Below are positions 1 to 9,058 of a stretch of DNA of 64,000 nucleotides, piece after piece. The translations under genes were made by a program, and so were the position numbers. This DNA comes from Ochrobactrum sp. Marseille-Q0166. GTDB lineage: Bacteria; Pseudomonadota; Alphaproteobacteria; Rhizobiales; Rhizobiaceae. The notes below the pieces were generated by a model. That model was not told where the DNA came from. It did not search any database and saw only the letters and a list, made by a program, of their open reading frames with translations. The stretch spans positions 248,001 through 312,000 of the forward strand of contig NZ_JACJUO010000001.1 of assembly GCF_014397025.1 (NCBI RefSeq). Reading direction: 5' to 3'. The first letter of the stretch is position 1; every line of letters starts with the position of its first letter.

Positions 1-1156
1 GTGAACGGCCTTCATCTTCCAGATTGCTGGAGATGGTCAGCTTACCACGGCGACGATCGTCTTCGCCCTTCACCACCTTTGGAGTGCGAACTTCCGGCTT
101 TGCCGGTGTGCTGCTGCGACGGGCTCCTGCTGGACCACGACGATCATCGTCATCCACATTTCCACCTGGCTTACGCTGTTGGCTCTGCGGCAGAGGCTTG
201 TTTGCCGTTGGGATAACGTCTGCAATCGCAGGCGATGCCGAACGCTGACCCTGTCCCTGACCGGGACGACCACCCTGCTGCGGCCGACCAGAATGCTGCG
301 GACGGCCACCTTGTGGGGCAGAGCGCTGATCGTCGCGACGTTCCGAACGGGCTTCCGTCTGCGGAGCGCGCTTGGCAGCTTCAGCAGCGGCACGTGCCTT
401 GGCTTCAGCTTCGGCCTTCAGACGGGCTTCTTCCTCAGCCTGACGACGAGCGGATTCTTCGCGCTCCTTGGCACGACGTGCATCTTCCTCAGCGCGACGC
501 TTAGCTTCTTCAGCTGCGCGAACACGATCTTCTGCATCACGAACCAGCGCACCTTCCAAGGCACGGCGACGTGCATCCATTTCAGAACGGGACAGTGTGT
601 TGAGCACCATACCAGAACGATCTGACTGGCGTGGACGCTGTGACTGCTGCCCAGGGCGCTGCTGGCCAGGACGAGACTGCTGATGGCCGGGACGCGACTG
701 CTGCTGTGGAGCTTGCGGCCTTGCAGCAACAGGAGCTGCTGGCTTTGGCTGCTGTGGAGCAGGCTTTGGCTGTTGCGGTGCTGCCGGAGCAGATGAAACT
801 GGCGCGGACGGCTTCGGCGCGGCTGGTGCCGACACCGGGGTGGAAGCAACTGCCGGGGCTGGCTCGGCGGCTGGCGCTGGAGCAGCCACCACCGGTGAAG
901 GGGCTGGCGTTGGTGCGGCCACAGGTGCCGGAGCTGCTGGAGCAGGCGTCGCCGGCTTTGGTGCAAGGGCTTCCGCTTCAGGCTTCTCATCAGGCCGTGA
1001 GAATTTGCGCTTCTTCGTTTCAACGACGACAGCCTTTGTGCGACCGTGGCTGAAATTCTGGCGCACGGTGCTCTGCTCAACCCCTGGCCGCTTGATGGTC
1101 AGCGTCTTCTTGGAATTGACGCTCAGCGTCTTATCGTCGTTTGTTTTATCGCTCAT
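1..1156 (-). CDS. infB: Translation initiation factor IF-2, N-terminal part (cut by window start)
   Basis: IF-2 is the GTPase that brings initiator fMet-tRNA to the 30S ribosome. Only the first 385 or so codons are here; the GTP-binding domain lies beyond base 1. The visible part starts [10 protein letters not shown], has a basic segment near residues 20-55, then a long low-complexity Ala/Pro/Gln linker with repeated QQSRPG-type units, a charged helical stretch of Arg/Glu/Ala repeats (about residues 190-260), and a Gly/Arg/Asp-rich segment ending at the window edge. This extended N-terminus is typical of alphaproteobacterial IF-2. The start is the ATG at 1154-1156 behind a purine-rich stretch. 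It is the last visible gene of the rimP-nusA-ylxR-infB operon. The low-complexity composition explains the many long shadow frames in this stretch. Identity rests on the N-terminal signature and operon position. Confidence 0.93.
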   Translation of the reverse strand, partial: MSDKTNDDKTLSVNSKKTLTIKRPGVEQSTVRQNFSHGRTKAVVVETKKRKFSRPDEKPEAEALAPKPATPAPAAPAPVAAPTPAPSPVVAAPAPAAEPAPAVASTPVSAPAAPKPSAPVSSAPAAPQQPKPAPQQPKPAAPVAARPQAPQQQSRPGHQQSRPGQQRPGQQSQRPRQSDRSGMVLNTLSRSEMDARRRALEGALVRDAEDRVRAAEEAKRRAEEDARRAKEREESARRQAEEEARLKAEAEAKARAAAEAAKRAPQTEARSERRDDQRSAPQGGRPQHSGRPQQGGRPGQGQGQRSASPAIADVIPTANKPLPQSQQRKPGGNVDDDDRRGPAGARRSSTPAKPEVRTPKVVKGEDDRRRGKLTISSNLEDEGRS

Positions 1157-1195
1157 TACGTTTCCGTTTCCTTCGCAGCTTCTGCTGCTTTACCC

Positions 1196-1236
1196 GAGCA
1201 TTATTCAACGTGATCACATCATTTTGAATAATGCTC
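1196..1236 (-). promoter_or_regulatory. Long perfect hairpin in the infB leader
   Basis: Two 13-base arms (1196-1208 and 1224-1236) are perfect inverted repeats around a 15-base loop, and end 40 bases before the infB start codon. Further upstream in the same 232-base gap are two weaker hairpins: about 1255-1290 (ATAATC-rich arms) and 1296-1342 (AGAGCGG/CCGCTCT with inner ATCCC/GGGAT). In the transcript they would form consecutive stem-loops between ylxR and infB. Whether they regulate translation, stabilise the message or are repeat insertions is not known. Confidence 0.6.
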
Positions 1237-1388
1237 CGGTCATCCACTTCAGCGCATAATCCGGTTTGGCCAATCAAGCCGATTATCCGGTCTATGCTCC
1301 AGAGCGGATCCCGTATCGTCGGGATTTAAGAGAACCGCTCTACTAATTTATACCACAGCAGTGTCGGACTGCCGATTTAATCTTCCAT

Positions 1389-2018
1389 TCAAACCAATGG
1401 GCTCTCGCCACGATAGTTGTGCAATAAAAGCACCCTTTGCACGACCCCGGCTGCTGCCTTTCCGTCGAGTACGGCTGCATGTATCACATTTCCACCCCCA
1501 AATGCCAAATCCATTTCCTCTCCTGTAAAAAGAGAGAAGGCGGGAATTCGAGGGCCTTCCATATGCACCACCACACGGCGGGCCTGATCAAGTTTGCGCA
1601 CTCCATCGGAGGCTGCCTCCTTGGCATGCAGTACCAGTGCTGCCGCACCAGAACGAATTGCCTGATCGACCTTCGTCGATCCAGAGACAAGAGCACCTGA
1701 CTTCCGCGCCAAGGACAGACTTCCCAAAGCAGACTTTGTCAGCAATTGGTCAACCAATGCGCCAAGATCAGCTTGCGGCTTCACATCCTCTTTTAGCCCT
1801 CGCGCAAACAACTTGCGCTTGACGGCCTCATCTACCAATCGCCGTTCCGCCTTGACCCAGCAACCCCTGCCCGGCAGGTTTCGCTTCAAATCCGGCACAA
1901 CCGAACCATCAGGCCCGGCTACAAAACGGATAAGCTCATCCGCAGAACAGCTTTCACGTGTGACGATACAGGTTCTGTCATTCATATCCTGCTCCACACG
2001 CAACGCTGGCTTTGCCAT
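1389..2018 (-). CDS. YlxR-family RNA-binding protein (DUF448, with L7Ae-like C-terminal half)
   Basis: Small nucleic-acid-binding protein encoded between nusA and infB in many bacteria. The N-terminal half (about residues 12-90) has the DUF448/YlxR pattern, including the CIVTRES segment and the conserved GRGCWV motif near residues 50-56. The C-terminal half (about 95-185) resembles the L7Ae/L30e fold seen in the longer alphaproteobacterial members. Length is 209 residues. The first ATG follows an AAAGGCAG sequence; a second ATG at codon 12 (MNDRTC) would give the shorter N-terminus many homologues start with, so the exact start is open. It lies 233 bases after nusA and 232 bases before infB. 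YlxR proteins have been linked to RNA binding and RNase P in other phyla; the role here is inferred from family and position. Confidence 0.88.
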   Translation of the reverse strand: MAKPALRVEQDMNDRTCIVTRESCSADELIRFVAGPDGSVVPDLKRNLPGRGCWVKAERRLVDEAVKRKLFARGLKEDVKPQADLGALVDQLLTKSALGSLSLARKSGALVSGSTKVDQAIRSGAAALVLHAKEAASDGVRKLDQARRVVVHMEGPRIPAFSLFTGEEMDLAFGGGNVIHAAVLDGKAAAGVVQRVLLLHNYRGESPLV

Positions 2019-2093
2019 GAACTGCCTTTTTCAACTCTAAAACTGGCAGCGACCTAGCAGAGCTAGGGCCACATCACAATATCAAACTCTCAT

Positions 2094-2190
2094 TAGAGCG
2101 CGTTTCGATCTGATCTTACCAGATCACACGCTTTAATCATTTTGATGCGCATCTATCCGAAAACCGCTTCGCACTTTCGGGACGCGCTCC
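2094..2190. repeat. Interspersed repeat, copy A1 (AGAGCGC...GACGCGCTC type)
   Basis: Intergenic element between nusA and ylxR. It begins TAGAGCGCGTTTC, contains the inner inverted repeat GATCTGAT/ATCAGATC-like arms, and ends with CCGAAAACCGCTTCGCACTT followed by TCGGGACGCGCTC. A second, diverged copy occurs at 17509-17608 with the same order of blocks. Elements of this form are widespread in Brucella and relatives (recalled, not searched). Confidence 0.7.
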
Positions 2191-2251
2191 AGAGCCGCAC
2201 CATCTACGCCTAATTTGCATCAAGCAAACACGGCGCGGCCCCTCTGTTCAG

Positions 2252-3862
2252 TTAAGAAGCGGCTTCTTCGCCACCAGCTTCAGCGTCTGCATCGGTTTCA
2301 ACCGCAACCAGTTCGTCTTCTGTAATCCAGCCCGCTTTCAAACGTGCGGTCAGGATCATCTGCTCCGCATCAACACGGGAAACATCAAACGAAGAAAGAA
2401 GACCGGTATGTGTGATGGTTTCACCATCCTTGCGTTCACGCCAGCCAACAAGGTCGTCAACCGCATAACCGGCAAAGTCTTCAATGTTCTTCACGCCATC
2501 TTCACCGACAGCAACAAGCATTGCGGTGGTAAGACCCGGAAGTTCGCGAAGCTCATCTTCAACGCCGAGTTCCTTACGACGCTCATCCTGCTCGTTTTCG
2601 ATACGATCCAGGAATTCACGAGCACGCTCCTGAATTTCACCGGCAGTATCGTCATCGAAGCCATCAATGGAAGCGATTTCACCTGGTTCAACGTAAGCAA
2701 TTTCCTCAACCGAGGCAAAACCTTCCGAAGCCAGAACCTGACCAACCATTTCGTCAACGTTGAGTGCTTCCATAAAGAGGTTCGAACGTTCAGCGAATTC
2801 TTTCTGACGGCGATCGGATTCTTCATCTTCTGTGAGGATGTCGATATCCCAGCCAGTCAGCTGCGATGCCAGACGTACATTCTGACCGCGACGACCGATT
2901 GCCAATGATAGTTGGTCATTCGGAACGACAACTTCAATACGTTCCGCATCTTCATCAAGAACAACCTTCGCAACTTCAGCAGGCTGGAGCGCATTGACAA
3001 TGAAGGAAGCAGCATCCGGCGACCACGGAATAATATCGATTTTTTCACCCTGCAATTCGGCGACAACAGCCTGAACGCGCGAACCACGCATACCAACACA
3101 GGCGCCGACCGGGTCAATCGATGCATCACGCGAGACAACGGCGATCTTTGCACGCGAGCCCGGGTCACGGGCGACAGACTTGATTTCGATAATGCCGTCG
3201 TAAATTTCCGGTACTTCCATGTTGAAAAGCTTCGCCATGAAAGATGGATGGGTACGTGACAGGAAAACCTGCGGCCCACGCTGTTCGCGACGAACATCGT
3301 AAACATATGCGCGAATGCGATCACCATAGCGGAATGCTTCACGCGGGATCAGTTCATCGCGACGCACGATCGCTTCGCCACGGCCTAGATCAACGATCAC
3401 ATTGCCATATTCCACGCGCTTGACAGTACCATTGACGATCTCGCCAACGCGATCTTTGAATTCATCATACTGACGATCACGCTCGGCCTCGCGCACCTTC
3501 TGCACGATAACCTGCTTGGCAGACTGGGCAGCGATACGGCCAAAATCCATCGGTGGCAGCTGATCAGCGATAAAGTCGCCAATCTGCGCATCTGGATTAC
3601 GATCGCGCGCAGTAAACAGCGAAATCTGTGTGGAGTAATCTTCGACAGTCTCGACAACTTCCAGCAGACGTTGAAGCTTGATCTCGCCGGATTTCGCATT
3701 GATGTCGGCGCGGATATTGCTTTCCTGACCATAGCGCGAACGCGCGGCCTTCTGGATAGCATCGGCCATTGCCGAGAGAACAATCTCGCGGTCAATCGAC
3801 TTCTCGCGTGCAACCGCGTCGGCGATCTGCAGAAGTTCCAGCCTGTTTGCACTGACTGCCAT
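2252..3862 (-). CDS. nusA: Transcription termination/antitermination protein NusA
   Basis: NusA binds RNA polymerase and nascent RNA and modulates pausing, termination and antitermination. The 536-residue protein has the N-terminal polymerase-binding domain (1-130), an S1 domain (about 137-205, starting GEIVNGTVKR), two KH domains (about 235-375, with GACVGMRGSRVQ and IGRRGQNVRLA), and a C-terminal region with helix-hairpin-helix-like repeats and an acidic tail (EDELVAVETDADAEAGG). This length matches alphaproteobacterial NusA. The start MAVSANRLE follows an AAGGAGAGA ribosome site. It sits between rimP (66 bases upstream) and ylxR in the classical operon. Nothing unusual was seen in the protein. 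Confidence 0.98.
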   Translation of the reverse strand: MAVSANRLELLQIADAVAREKSIDREIVLSAMADAIQKAARSRYGQESNIRADINAKSGEIKLQRLLEVVETVEDYSTQISLFTARDRNPDAQIGDFIADQLPPMDFGRIAAQSAKQVIVQKVREAERDRQYDEFKDRVGEIVNGTVKRVEYGNVIVDLGRGEAIVRRDELIPREAFRYGDRIRAYVYDVRREQRGPQVFLSRTHPSFMAKLFNMEVPEIYDGIIEIKSVARDPGSRAKIAVVSRDASIDPVGACVGMRGSRVQAVVAELQGEKIDIIPWSPDAASFIVNALQPAEVAKVVLDEDAERIEVVVPNDQLSLAIGRRGQNVRLASQLTGWDIDILTEDEESDRRQKEFAERSNLFMEALNVDEMVGQVLASEGFASVEEIAYVEPGEIASIDGFDDDTAGEIQERAREFLDRIENEQDERRKELGVEDELRELPGLTTAMLVAVGEDGVKNIEDFAGYAVDDLVGWRERKDGETITHTGLLSSFDVSRVDAEQMILTARLKAGWITEDELVAVETDADAEAGGEEAAS

Positions 3863-3928
3863 AGGTCTCTCCTTGGTGACGCATCCGTTCTTCTTTGAGA
3901 GCCGGATGCCTGAAACTCACTTTGAAAC

Positions 3929-4591
3929 TTATTTCTTTTCTGTTTCGGATTCCGTCGAGACGTCATCCTGAATATCTTCGGTCAAACCGTCGCCCAGCTC
4001 ATCTCCGGGAATTCGGCCTTCGCGCAGAGCCTTATCCTTCCGCAATGCATCACGAATGAGATCATCGGTCAGAACCAGACGGGCATCAGAAATCAGATCG
4101 AATGGAATCCGAACAACCGGCTCGTTACCATAGGAAATCTGATCGCTTTCAAGCACAATTGCATCGGCCTCACCCACCACGATGCGACCACGGAACTTCT
4201 TGCGACCTTCATGCACAATCGAAGTTTCCACCTTGGCGATATGTCCGGCCCAATCGGTAAAATCGGATTTGCGAACCATCGGCCGGTCGATGCCCGGCGA
4301 CGAAATCTCCAAATGATACTTACCACTCACCGGATCTTCGACATCAAGAACAGGAGCCACTGTGCGGCTCAACAATTCGCAATCTTCAACAGTCATCGTG
4401 CCATCGGGCCGCTCAGCCATGATCTGCAATGTCTGTCCATTGAGACCGGAAAGACGCACACGCACAAGGCGGAAACCCAGCGTATTGATTACCGGCTCCA
4501 CAATGCCTGCTATTTTTGCATCGATGCCCGTTTCGCGAATGATACGCTCATCTGCGGTTACGGCTTCAACTGCGTGTTCGTGTTCGCTCAC
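3929..4591 (-). CDS. rimP: Ribosome maturation factor RimP
   Basis: RimP acts in the late assembly of the 30S ribosomal subunit. The 220-residue protein has the N-terminal domain (about 25-100, with [12 protein letters not shown] and the [14 protein letters not shown] segment) followed by the ISSPGIDRP motif near residue 95-105 and the SH3-like C-terminal domain (about 108-180). An acidic, Ser/Thr/Glu-rich tail extends the protein past the usual 150-200 residues, as in other Hyphomicrobiales. It is the first gene of the rimP-nusA-ylxR-infB operon. The upstream region holds an intrinsic terminator at 4625-4656, so the operon promoter must lie in the short stretch after it or transcription must read through. 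Confidence 0.95.
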   Translation of the reverse strand: MSEHEHAVEAVTADERIIRETGIDAKIAGIVEPVINTLGFRLVRVRLSGLNGQTLQIMAERPDGTMTVEDCELLSRTVAPVLDVEDPVSGKYHLEISSPGIDRPMVRKSDFTDWAGHIAKVETSIVHEGRKKFRGRIVVGEADAIVLESDQISYGNEPVVRIPFDLISDARLVLTDDLIRDALRKDKALREGRIPGDELGDGLTEDIQDDVSTESETEKK

Positions 4592-4624
4592 TCGATAAAC
4601 CTTCTTTACTGAGTCGCAGGTAAC

Positions 4625-4656
4625 AAAAAAGAGCGGGTCCGGGAGGACCCACTCTT
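4625..4656 (-). terminator. Intrinsic terminator after trmB, just upstream of rimP
   Basis: On the minus strand a 10-base-pair stem (arms 4645-4654 and 4631-4640, one G-T pair) with a 4-base loop is followed by six T residues (4625-4630). It ends the metK-trmB transcript and lies only 34 bases before the rimP start, so it could also act as an attenuator for the rimP-nusA operon. Confidence 0.85.
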
Positions 4657-4730
4657 GTTCAAACGACCAAGAATTTGAGACTTATATACCATCCGACACG
4701 CAATTTTTCAAGACCGCAATTACGCGAAGA

Positions 4731-5432
4731 TCAAAGCCTGATAAATGTCAGATATGCAGCGCGGCGTCCTTCACGGAAGGCTTTGGCTTCGTAGCGCGTA
4801 CCTGGCCAACCGTCATAAGCATCATTCCAGTCACTCGGGCCTTCCGCCTGCCATTCAAAAGCCGAATGTCTACGGCAATGCTGCAGCGTCCAATTGACAT
4901 AATGCTCGATGTCGGATGCAAAACGGAACTTCGCACCCGGCTTCAGCAAACGTGCGAAACGATCCAAATTGGCCTCGCTCACAAAACGCCGCTTCCAGTG
5001 ACGACGTTTGTGCCACGGATCGGGATAAAACAGATCAATTCCAGAAAGCGATGCATCCGGTAACCACTCCAGTACATCGGTCGCATCTTCGTCATAGAGA
5101 CGAAGATTCGTTCGTGGGCCTTCATGAAGGGCGGCCAGCATCTTCGCCATACCATTTACGAAAGGCTCAACACCAATAAATCCCGACTGCGGATAGCGTC
5201 CACTTTCATGATAGAGATGCTCTCCCCCACCGAAACCAATTTCCATACGCACATTTTCAACCGACGCATCAAACAACGTCCGCAGGTCCTGTGGTGCGGG
5301 TGTATCGAGGTCAAGTTTCAGGCGCGGCAGCAAATCCTCAAACAGATTATTCTGGTGTGGACGCAGTGGCTTGCCATGACGGCGGCCAAAAAAATTTCCG
5401 GCCGCACGTACGGGATGATTTTCATCGTTCAT
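4731..5432 (-). CDS. trmB: tRNA (guanine-N7-)-methyltransferase
   Basis: Methylates G46 of tRNA using S-adenosylmethionine. The 233-residue protein has the TrmB SAM-binding motif ([12 protein letters not shown], about 60-71), the [17 protein letters not shown] segment (about 133-149) that is diagnostic for the family, and the C-terminal GTRYEAKA motif near 210-220. It starts 9 bases after the stop of metK, so the SAM synthetase and a SAM user are co-transcribed. A strong intrinsic terminator follows at 4625-4656. Confidence 0.96.
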   Translation of the reverse strand: MNDENHPVRAAGNFFGRRHGKPLRPHQNNLFEDLLPRLKLDLDTPAPQDLRTLFDASVENVRMEIGFGGGEHLYHESGRYPQSGFIGVEPFVNGMAKMLAALHEGPRTNLRLYDEDATDVLEWLPDASLSGIDLFYPDPWHKRRHWKRRFVSEANLDRFARLLKPGAKFRFASDIEHYVNWTLQHCRRHSAFEWQAEGPSDWNDAYDGWPGTRYEAKAFREGRRAAYLTFIRL

Positions 5433-5441
5433 TTAAAACAG

Positions 5442-6707
5442 TCACGCTGAAAGGGCGCTTTTCAATGCCTTGGTGAGATCAGTTTTTTCCCATGAGAAAG
5501 AACCATCACGACCCGGCTTGCGGCCAAAGTGACCGTAAGACGATGTCTTGGCATAGATCGGCTTATTGAGATCGAGATGTTTGCGAATGCCGGTTGGTGA
5601 CAGGTCCATGACCTTGCGCAGGGCTTCTTCAACCGCCGATTCATCCACTTTTCCAGTGCCATGCAGGTCCACATAGACCGACAATGGCTGGGCGACGCCA
5701 ATAGCGTAGGAAAGCTGGATCGTGCAACGGTCTGCAAGATTGGCCGCAACCACATTCTTGGCAAGATAGCGCGCAGCATAAGCTGCGGAACGGTCAACCT
5801 TGGTTGTATCCTTGCCCGAAAACGCGCCACCACCATGTGGGGCAGCACCGCCATAAGTATCCACGATGATCTTGCGGCCTGTCAGGCCAGCGTCACCGTC
5901 TGGACCACCAATAACGAATTTTCCGGTTGGGTTTATATACCAATTACAATTTGCAGCAATCGGCAGATCACCAAGTGCTTCACGGATATAAGGTTCGACA
6001 ACGGACCGAACCTTTTTAGAATCCCAGCTCGCATCCAGATGCTGCGTGGAAAGAACGATCTGGGTTACTTCCGCAGCCTCCCCATTCTCGTAGCGCACGG
6101 TCACCTGGCTCTTGGCATCTGGACCAAGCTTGCCCGGATCACCCTCACCTTTGTGCCGGGCTTCGGCAAGCTTTTCGAGAATCTTGTGCGAATAATAGAT
6201 CGGCGCTGGCATGAGATCAGGCGTTTCGCGGCACGCATAGCCGAACATGATGCCCTGATCGCCTGCTCCTTCTTCGCCCTGACGGTCGGAAGCATTATCC
6301 ACGCCCTGCGCAATATCGGCAGACTGCGGATGCAGAAGTACATCAATCTTCACAGTACGCCAATTAAAGCCGTCCTGCTCATAACCGATTTCGCGGATCG
6401 CCTTACGCGCCGCCGAACGAAAACGCGATGGATTGATCAGCGGATGCCCCGCCGCGTCTTGCGCGACAGTGCCATCCTTATTCTTCTTCAGGAAAGTATC
6501 AGGCACACGCACTTCGCCGGCGATGACCACACGATTGGTGGTGGCAAGCGTTTCGCATGCAACGCGAACAGACCAAGGGTCTACGCCCGTACGGCGCGCT
6601 TCCTTATAGATCATGTCTACGATTTCATCGGAAATACGATCGCAAACCTTGTCCGGATGACCTTCAGACACCGATTCGCTGGTGAAGAGATAAGAACTGC
6701 GCGACAC
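5442..6707 (-). CDS. metK: S-adenosylmethionine synthetase (methionine adenosyltransferase)
   Basis: Makes S-adenosylmethionine from methionine and ATP. I chose the GTG at 6705-6707, giving a 421-residue protein beginning (V/M)[19 protein letters not shown], because AAGAGGGGT lies 5-7 bases upstream and the N-terminus matches the family. An in-frame ATG 17 codons further up would read through that ribosome site and is unlikely. Recognisable motifs are [13 protein letters not shown] at the N-terminus, [10 protein letters not shown] near the middle and [19 protein letters not shown] in the C-terminal half. It is followed 9 bases later by trmB and preceded by praR with a structured 197-base gap. 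Confidence 0.97.
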   Translation of the reverse strand: MSRSSYLFTSESVSEGHPDKVCDRISDEIVDMIYKEARRTGVDPWSVRVACETLATTNRVVIAGEVRVPDTFLKKNKDGTVAQDAAGHPLINPSRFRSAARKAIREIGYEQDGFNWRTVKIDVLLHPQSADIAQGVDNASDRQGEEGAGDQGIMFGYACRETPDLMPAPIYYSHKILEKLAEARHKGEGDPGKLGPDAKSQVTVRYENGEAAEVTQIVLSTQHLDASWDSKKVRSVVEPYIREALGDLPIAANCNWYINPTGKFVIGGPDGDAGLTGRKIIVDTYGGAAPHGGGAFSGKDTTKVDRSAAYAARYLAKNVVAANLADRCTIQLSYAIGVAQPLSVYVDLHGTGKVDESAVEEALRKVMDLSPTGIRKHLDLNKPIYAKTSSYGHFGRKPGRDGSFSWEKTDLTKALKSALSA

Positions 6708-6904
6708 GGGTAACCCCTCTTGAAAATCCAACGGACCGCTTGTCCGCCTAGGAAACACAGTAGCGCCCGGAACCGTTTATTATGGTCCGGGCACGGCATT
6801 GTGTTAGCGAAATTGGGATTAAATCGTCAATGCATATTCTTGCTGCGACACCGTGCTGCCGGAAAAAATCCTTCCCGCAGGCCTTTTTGCGAGCAAAACT
6901 TGCG
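6708..6904 (-). promoter_or_regulatory. Structured leader between praR and metK
   Basis: The minus-strand RNA can form a hairpin with GCCCGGA/TCCGGGC arms around an AT-rich loop (about 6754-6802), then a short GGAC/GTCC-type hairpin (about 6728-6745), immediately before the AAGAGGGG ribosome site of metK. It is a reasonable place for feedback control of SAM synthesis, but I could not match it to a named SAM riboswitch class by eye. Function is inferred only. Confidence 0.35.
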
Positions 6905-7318
6905 TTACTCGCCTTCTGCGGCAAGCGATTTCACAAGATCGATGATCTTACGACGAACTTTTGGGTCCGAAATCTTGGTGAATGCACGGGTAAGCTGAAC
7001 ACCCTCATTGGAATTAAGGAAGTCAACAACATAAGTTGCTTCATTATCTTCGGCAAAGCCCGCCTGAGTGGTTGCAGATGCACCCGGTGCATCCTCGAAA
7101 AAGAAGGACACTGGAACGGTCAAAATAGATGAGATCGCCTGAAGACGGCTGGCGCCAACACGGTTGGTGCCTTTTTCATATTTCTGAATCTGCTGGAAAG
7201 TAATGCCCAGGCTTTCGCCTAATTTTTCCTGACTGAGGCCCAACATATTGCGGCGAAGACGAATGCGGCTGCCCACATGCACATCGATGGGGTTGGGCTT
7301 CTTCTTATTCTCAATCAT
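6905..7318 (-). CDS. XRE-family HTH regulator, PraR/PhrR-like
   Basis: Cro/CI-type DNA-binding regulator of 137 residues. The helix-turn-helix is at about residues 13-70 (RIRLRRNMLGLSQEKLGESL, then TFQQIQKYEKG), followed by a C-terminal region containing FFEDAPGA and a helical tail ending KSLAAEGE. Position next to lnt and metK matches the phrR/praR gene of rhizobia, where the regulator was described in pH response (phrR) and in control of biofilm and quorum sensing (PraR). The assignment to that group is from recall of synteny and the helix-turn-helix sequence. A perfect 16-base palindrome at 7359-7374, 41 bases before the start codon, is a plausible autoregulatory operator. Confidence 0.85.
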   Translation of the reverse strand: MIENKKKPNPIDVHVGSRIRLRRNMLGLSQEKLGESLGITFQQIQKYEKGTNRVGASRLQAISSILTVPVSFFFEDAPGASATTQAGFAEDNEATYVVDFLNSNEGVQLTRAFTKISDPKVRRKIIDLVKSLAAEGE

Positions 7319-7358
7319 ACAGTTTCACTCCTCGCGACCGCGAGCTTTCATTCATGGT

Positions 7359-7374
7359 CTGTTCAGCTGAACAG
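7359..7374. promoter_or_regulatory. Perfect 16-base palindrome upstream of the PraR-like gene
   Basis: CTGTTCAGCTGAACAG is an uninterrupted perfect palindrome lying 41 bases before the regulator's start codon and 89 bases after the end of lnt. The shape and position suit an operator bound by a dimeric XRE-family regulator. That the neighbouring protein binds it is inference. Confidence 0.6.
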
Positions 7375-7462
7375 AGATAAAAATCATTGTGGGAGGTAGT
7401 CAGACAGGTTTTCTGATGAAACCGTCGCCGCCCGAGTATAACAACTTAACAAAAATGCCATG

Positions 7463-9058
7463 TCAATGAACACGCTTGTGGAAAGACAACCTCAACCACA
7501 CGCATATGGTGAATAATAACAATAGAATTATAAGAGCCTGTTTTCCGGTTGGCGCACTGCCCCAAAATGGCACACGCTCTTCAGGTAAATAAGCATCAAT
7601 TACGCCTACTGCGTCAAGAGGTAACTCCTGGATGATTCGTCCATAAGCATCTACTACTGCAGATACTCCATTATTGGCAGCACGAACGAGGGGAAGCCCC
7701 TGCTCCACCGATCGTACCTGCGCCTGTCGGAAATGCTGATAAGGTCCGGGAGTGTCGCCATACCATGCATCATTGGTGACATTCACAATCGCGGTCACCT
7801 TGCGTCCAGTATAGGATAGTTCATCAGGGAAAATTGCTTCATAACAAATCAGCGGCAGGAAGGTTTGCCCTTCCATGACATTGATTGCATGGCGCGCCTT
7901 GGCGGCGGTAAAGCCCCCAGGCATTTCGACAACTTCGTGCAAGCCCCAACTGCGCAAAAAACGTTCGAACGGCAGATATTCTCCGAATGGAACCAGATGG
8001 ACCTTATCGGTATAATCTACGATTTTACCGTCGCCATTAATCGTTAAAATCGAGTTGTAATAGCGTGGGTCACGGCGCGGCACGAGTTCTTCTCGCACAG
8101 CGCCCGTCAACAGCACCTGATCATCTCCAACAACATCGGCAATACGTTTAAGAGCCTCCGGCGTCGATGAAAGAATATAGGGAACGGCCGTTTCCGGCCA
8201 AATCACCACATCTGGCCTCGGCGCACCCTCTGCCGGTGCCTGTTGCGTCATCGCGATAAACTTATCGAATATCGCGCGTCGCTCATTGTTGTCCCACTTC
8301 AGGCTCTGTGCAATGGATGGCTGCACAATACGGAGAGAAAGCGTTGTACGGTCGGTATCGAGCGCCGGCGCATTCGACAGAACCCATGCCCCAAAGCCAA
8401 TATGGGTGGCGACGAGAACAACTGCCAAGCCAAGGCCAGTCTTTGCAAAACGACCACCACTGAGCAACGCAGGTGCTGAAAACACAAGTGCTGCAAATGC
8501 GCTCATACCAATGAGGCCTACAATCTCCACCGATTGCATCATCATCGGTGTCGGCATGAGCGCATATCCAAGCGCATTCCATGGGAAACCCGTGAAAACA
8601 AATGTTCGTAGCCATTCGGTCAAACCGAAGCCGAGCGCCATTGCGAAAATACGCCCTATTCCACCGGACCAGAAAAGCCGCGCAATCATCGCGGCTAAAC
8701 CATAAAAAACAGCCAGAAAGGCTGGAAGGCCGAGAACCGCGAGTGGTATAGCCCAGGCAAATTGTTCTGCATCAACAAGCAGCGCTGTTCCAATCCACCA
8801 CAGACCGGACACAAAATAACCAAACCCAAACCACCAGCCGATCAGTCCGGCCGGAAAAAAGCGCCTTATTGGGCCTTTTTCTTTATCCGGAACCGCGCCA
8901 TCAATCAGCCAGACCAAAAATGGGAAAGTTACAAAACCTGCGATAAAAATATCAAAAGGTGGCTGTGTGAGCGTCGCAACAGCACCACTGAGAAAAGCGA
9001 CCAGCGCACGGCGCCAGCCACTGAAAGCTGCTATCTTCCCCGCAAGCCCCTCGAACAT
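7463..9058 (-). CDS. lnt: Apolipoprotein N-acyltransferase
   Basis: Inner-membrane enzyme that adds the third acyl chain to lipoproteins. The 531-residue protein has about six N-terminal membrane segments (residues 15-230), then the nitrilase-like periplasmic domain with the expected triad in VIWPETAVPY (Glu289), KVHLVPFGEY (Lys352) and LICYEAIFP (Cys405), and a final membrane segment near 505-525. The start codon shares one base with the stop of the upstream corC-like gene (TGATG arrangement), indicating translational coupling. The rhizobial orthologue (actA) was described in acid tolerance. Length and motifs are complete. Confidence 0.97.
   Translation of the reverse strand: MFEGLAGKIAAFSGWRRALVAFLSGAVATLTQPPFDIFIAGFVTFPFLVWLIDGAVPDKEKGPIRRFFPAGLIGWWFGFGYFVSGLWWIGTALLVDAEQFAWAIPLAVLGLPAFLAVFYGLAAMIARLFWSGGIGRIFAMALGFGLTEWLRTFVFTGFPWNALGYALMPTPMMMQSVEIVGLIGMSAFAALVFSAPALLSGGRFAKTGLGLAVVLVATHIGFGAWVLSNAPALDTDRTTLSLRIVQPSIAQSLKWDNNERRAIFDKFIAMTQQAPAEGAPRPDVVIWPETAVPYILSSTPEALKRIADVVGDDQVLLTGAVREELVPRRDPRYYNSILTINGDGKIVDYTDKVHLVPFGEYLPFERFLRSWGLHEVVEMPGGFTAAKARHAINVMEGQTFLPLICYEAIFPDELSYTGRKVTAIVNVTNDAWYGDTPGPYQHFRQAQVRSVEQGLPLVRAANNGVSAVVDAYGRIIQELPLDAVGVIDAYLPEERVPFWGSAPTGKQALIILLLLFTICVWLRLSFHKRVH

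Noticed and set aside
631..1080. Long Ala-, Gln- and Gly-rich frames on both strands at the start of the window
   Set aside because: They are shadows of the low-complexity IF-2 linker and have repeat-like, non-natural composition.
5661..6713. A 350-codon plus-strand frame antisense to metK
   Set aside because: Lies entirely within a clear core gene and has no similarity pattern or start signal.
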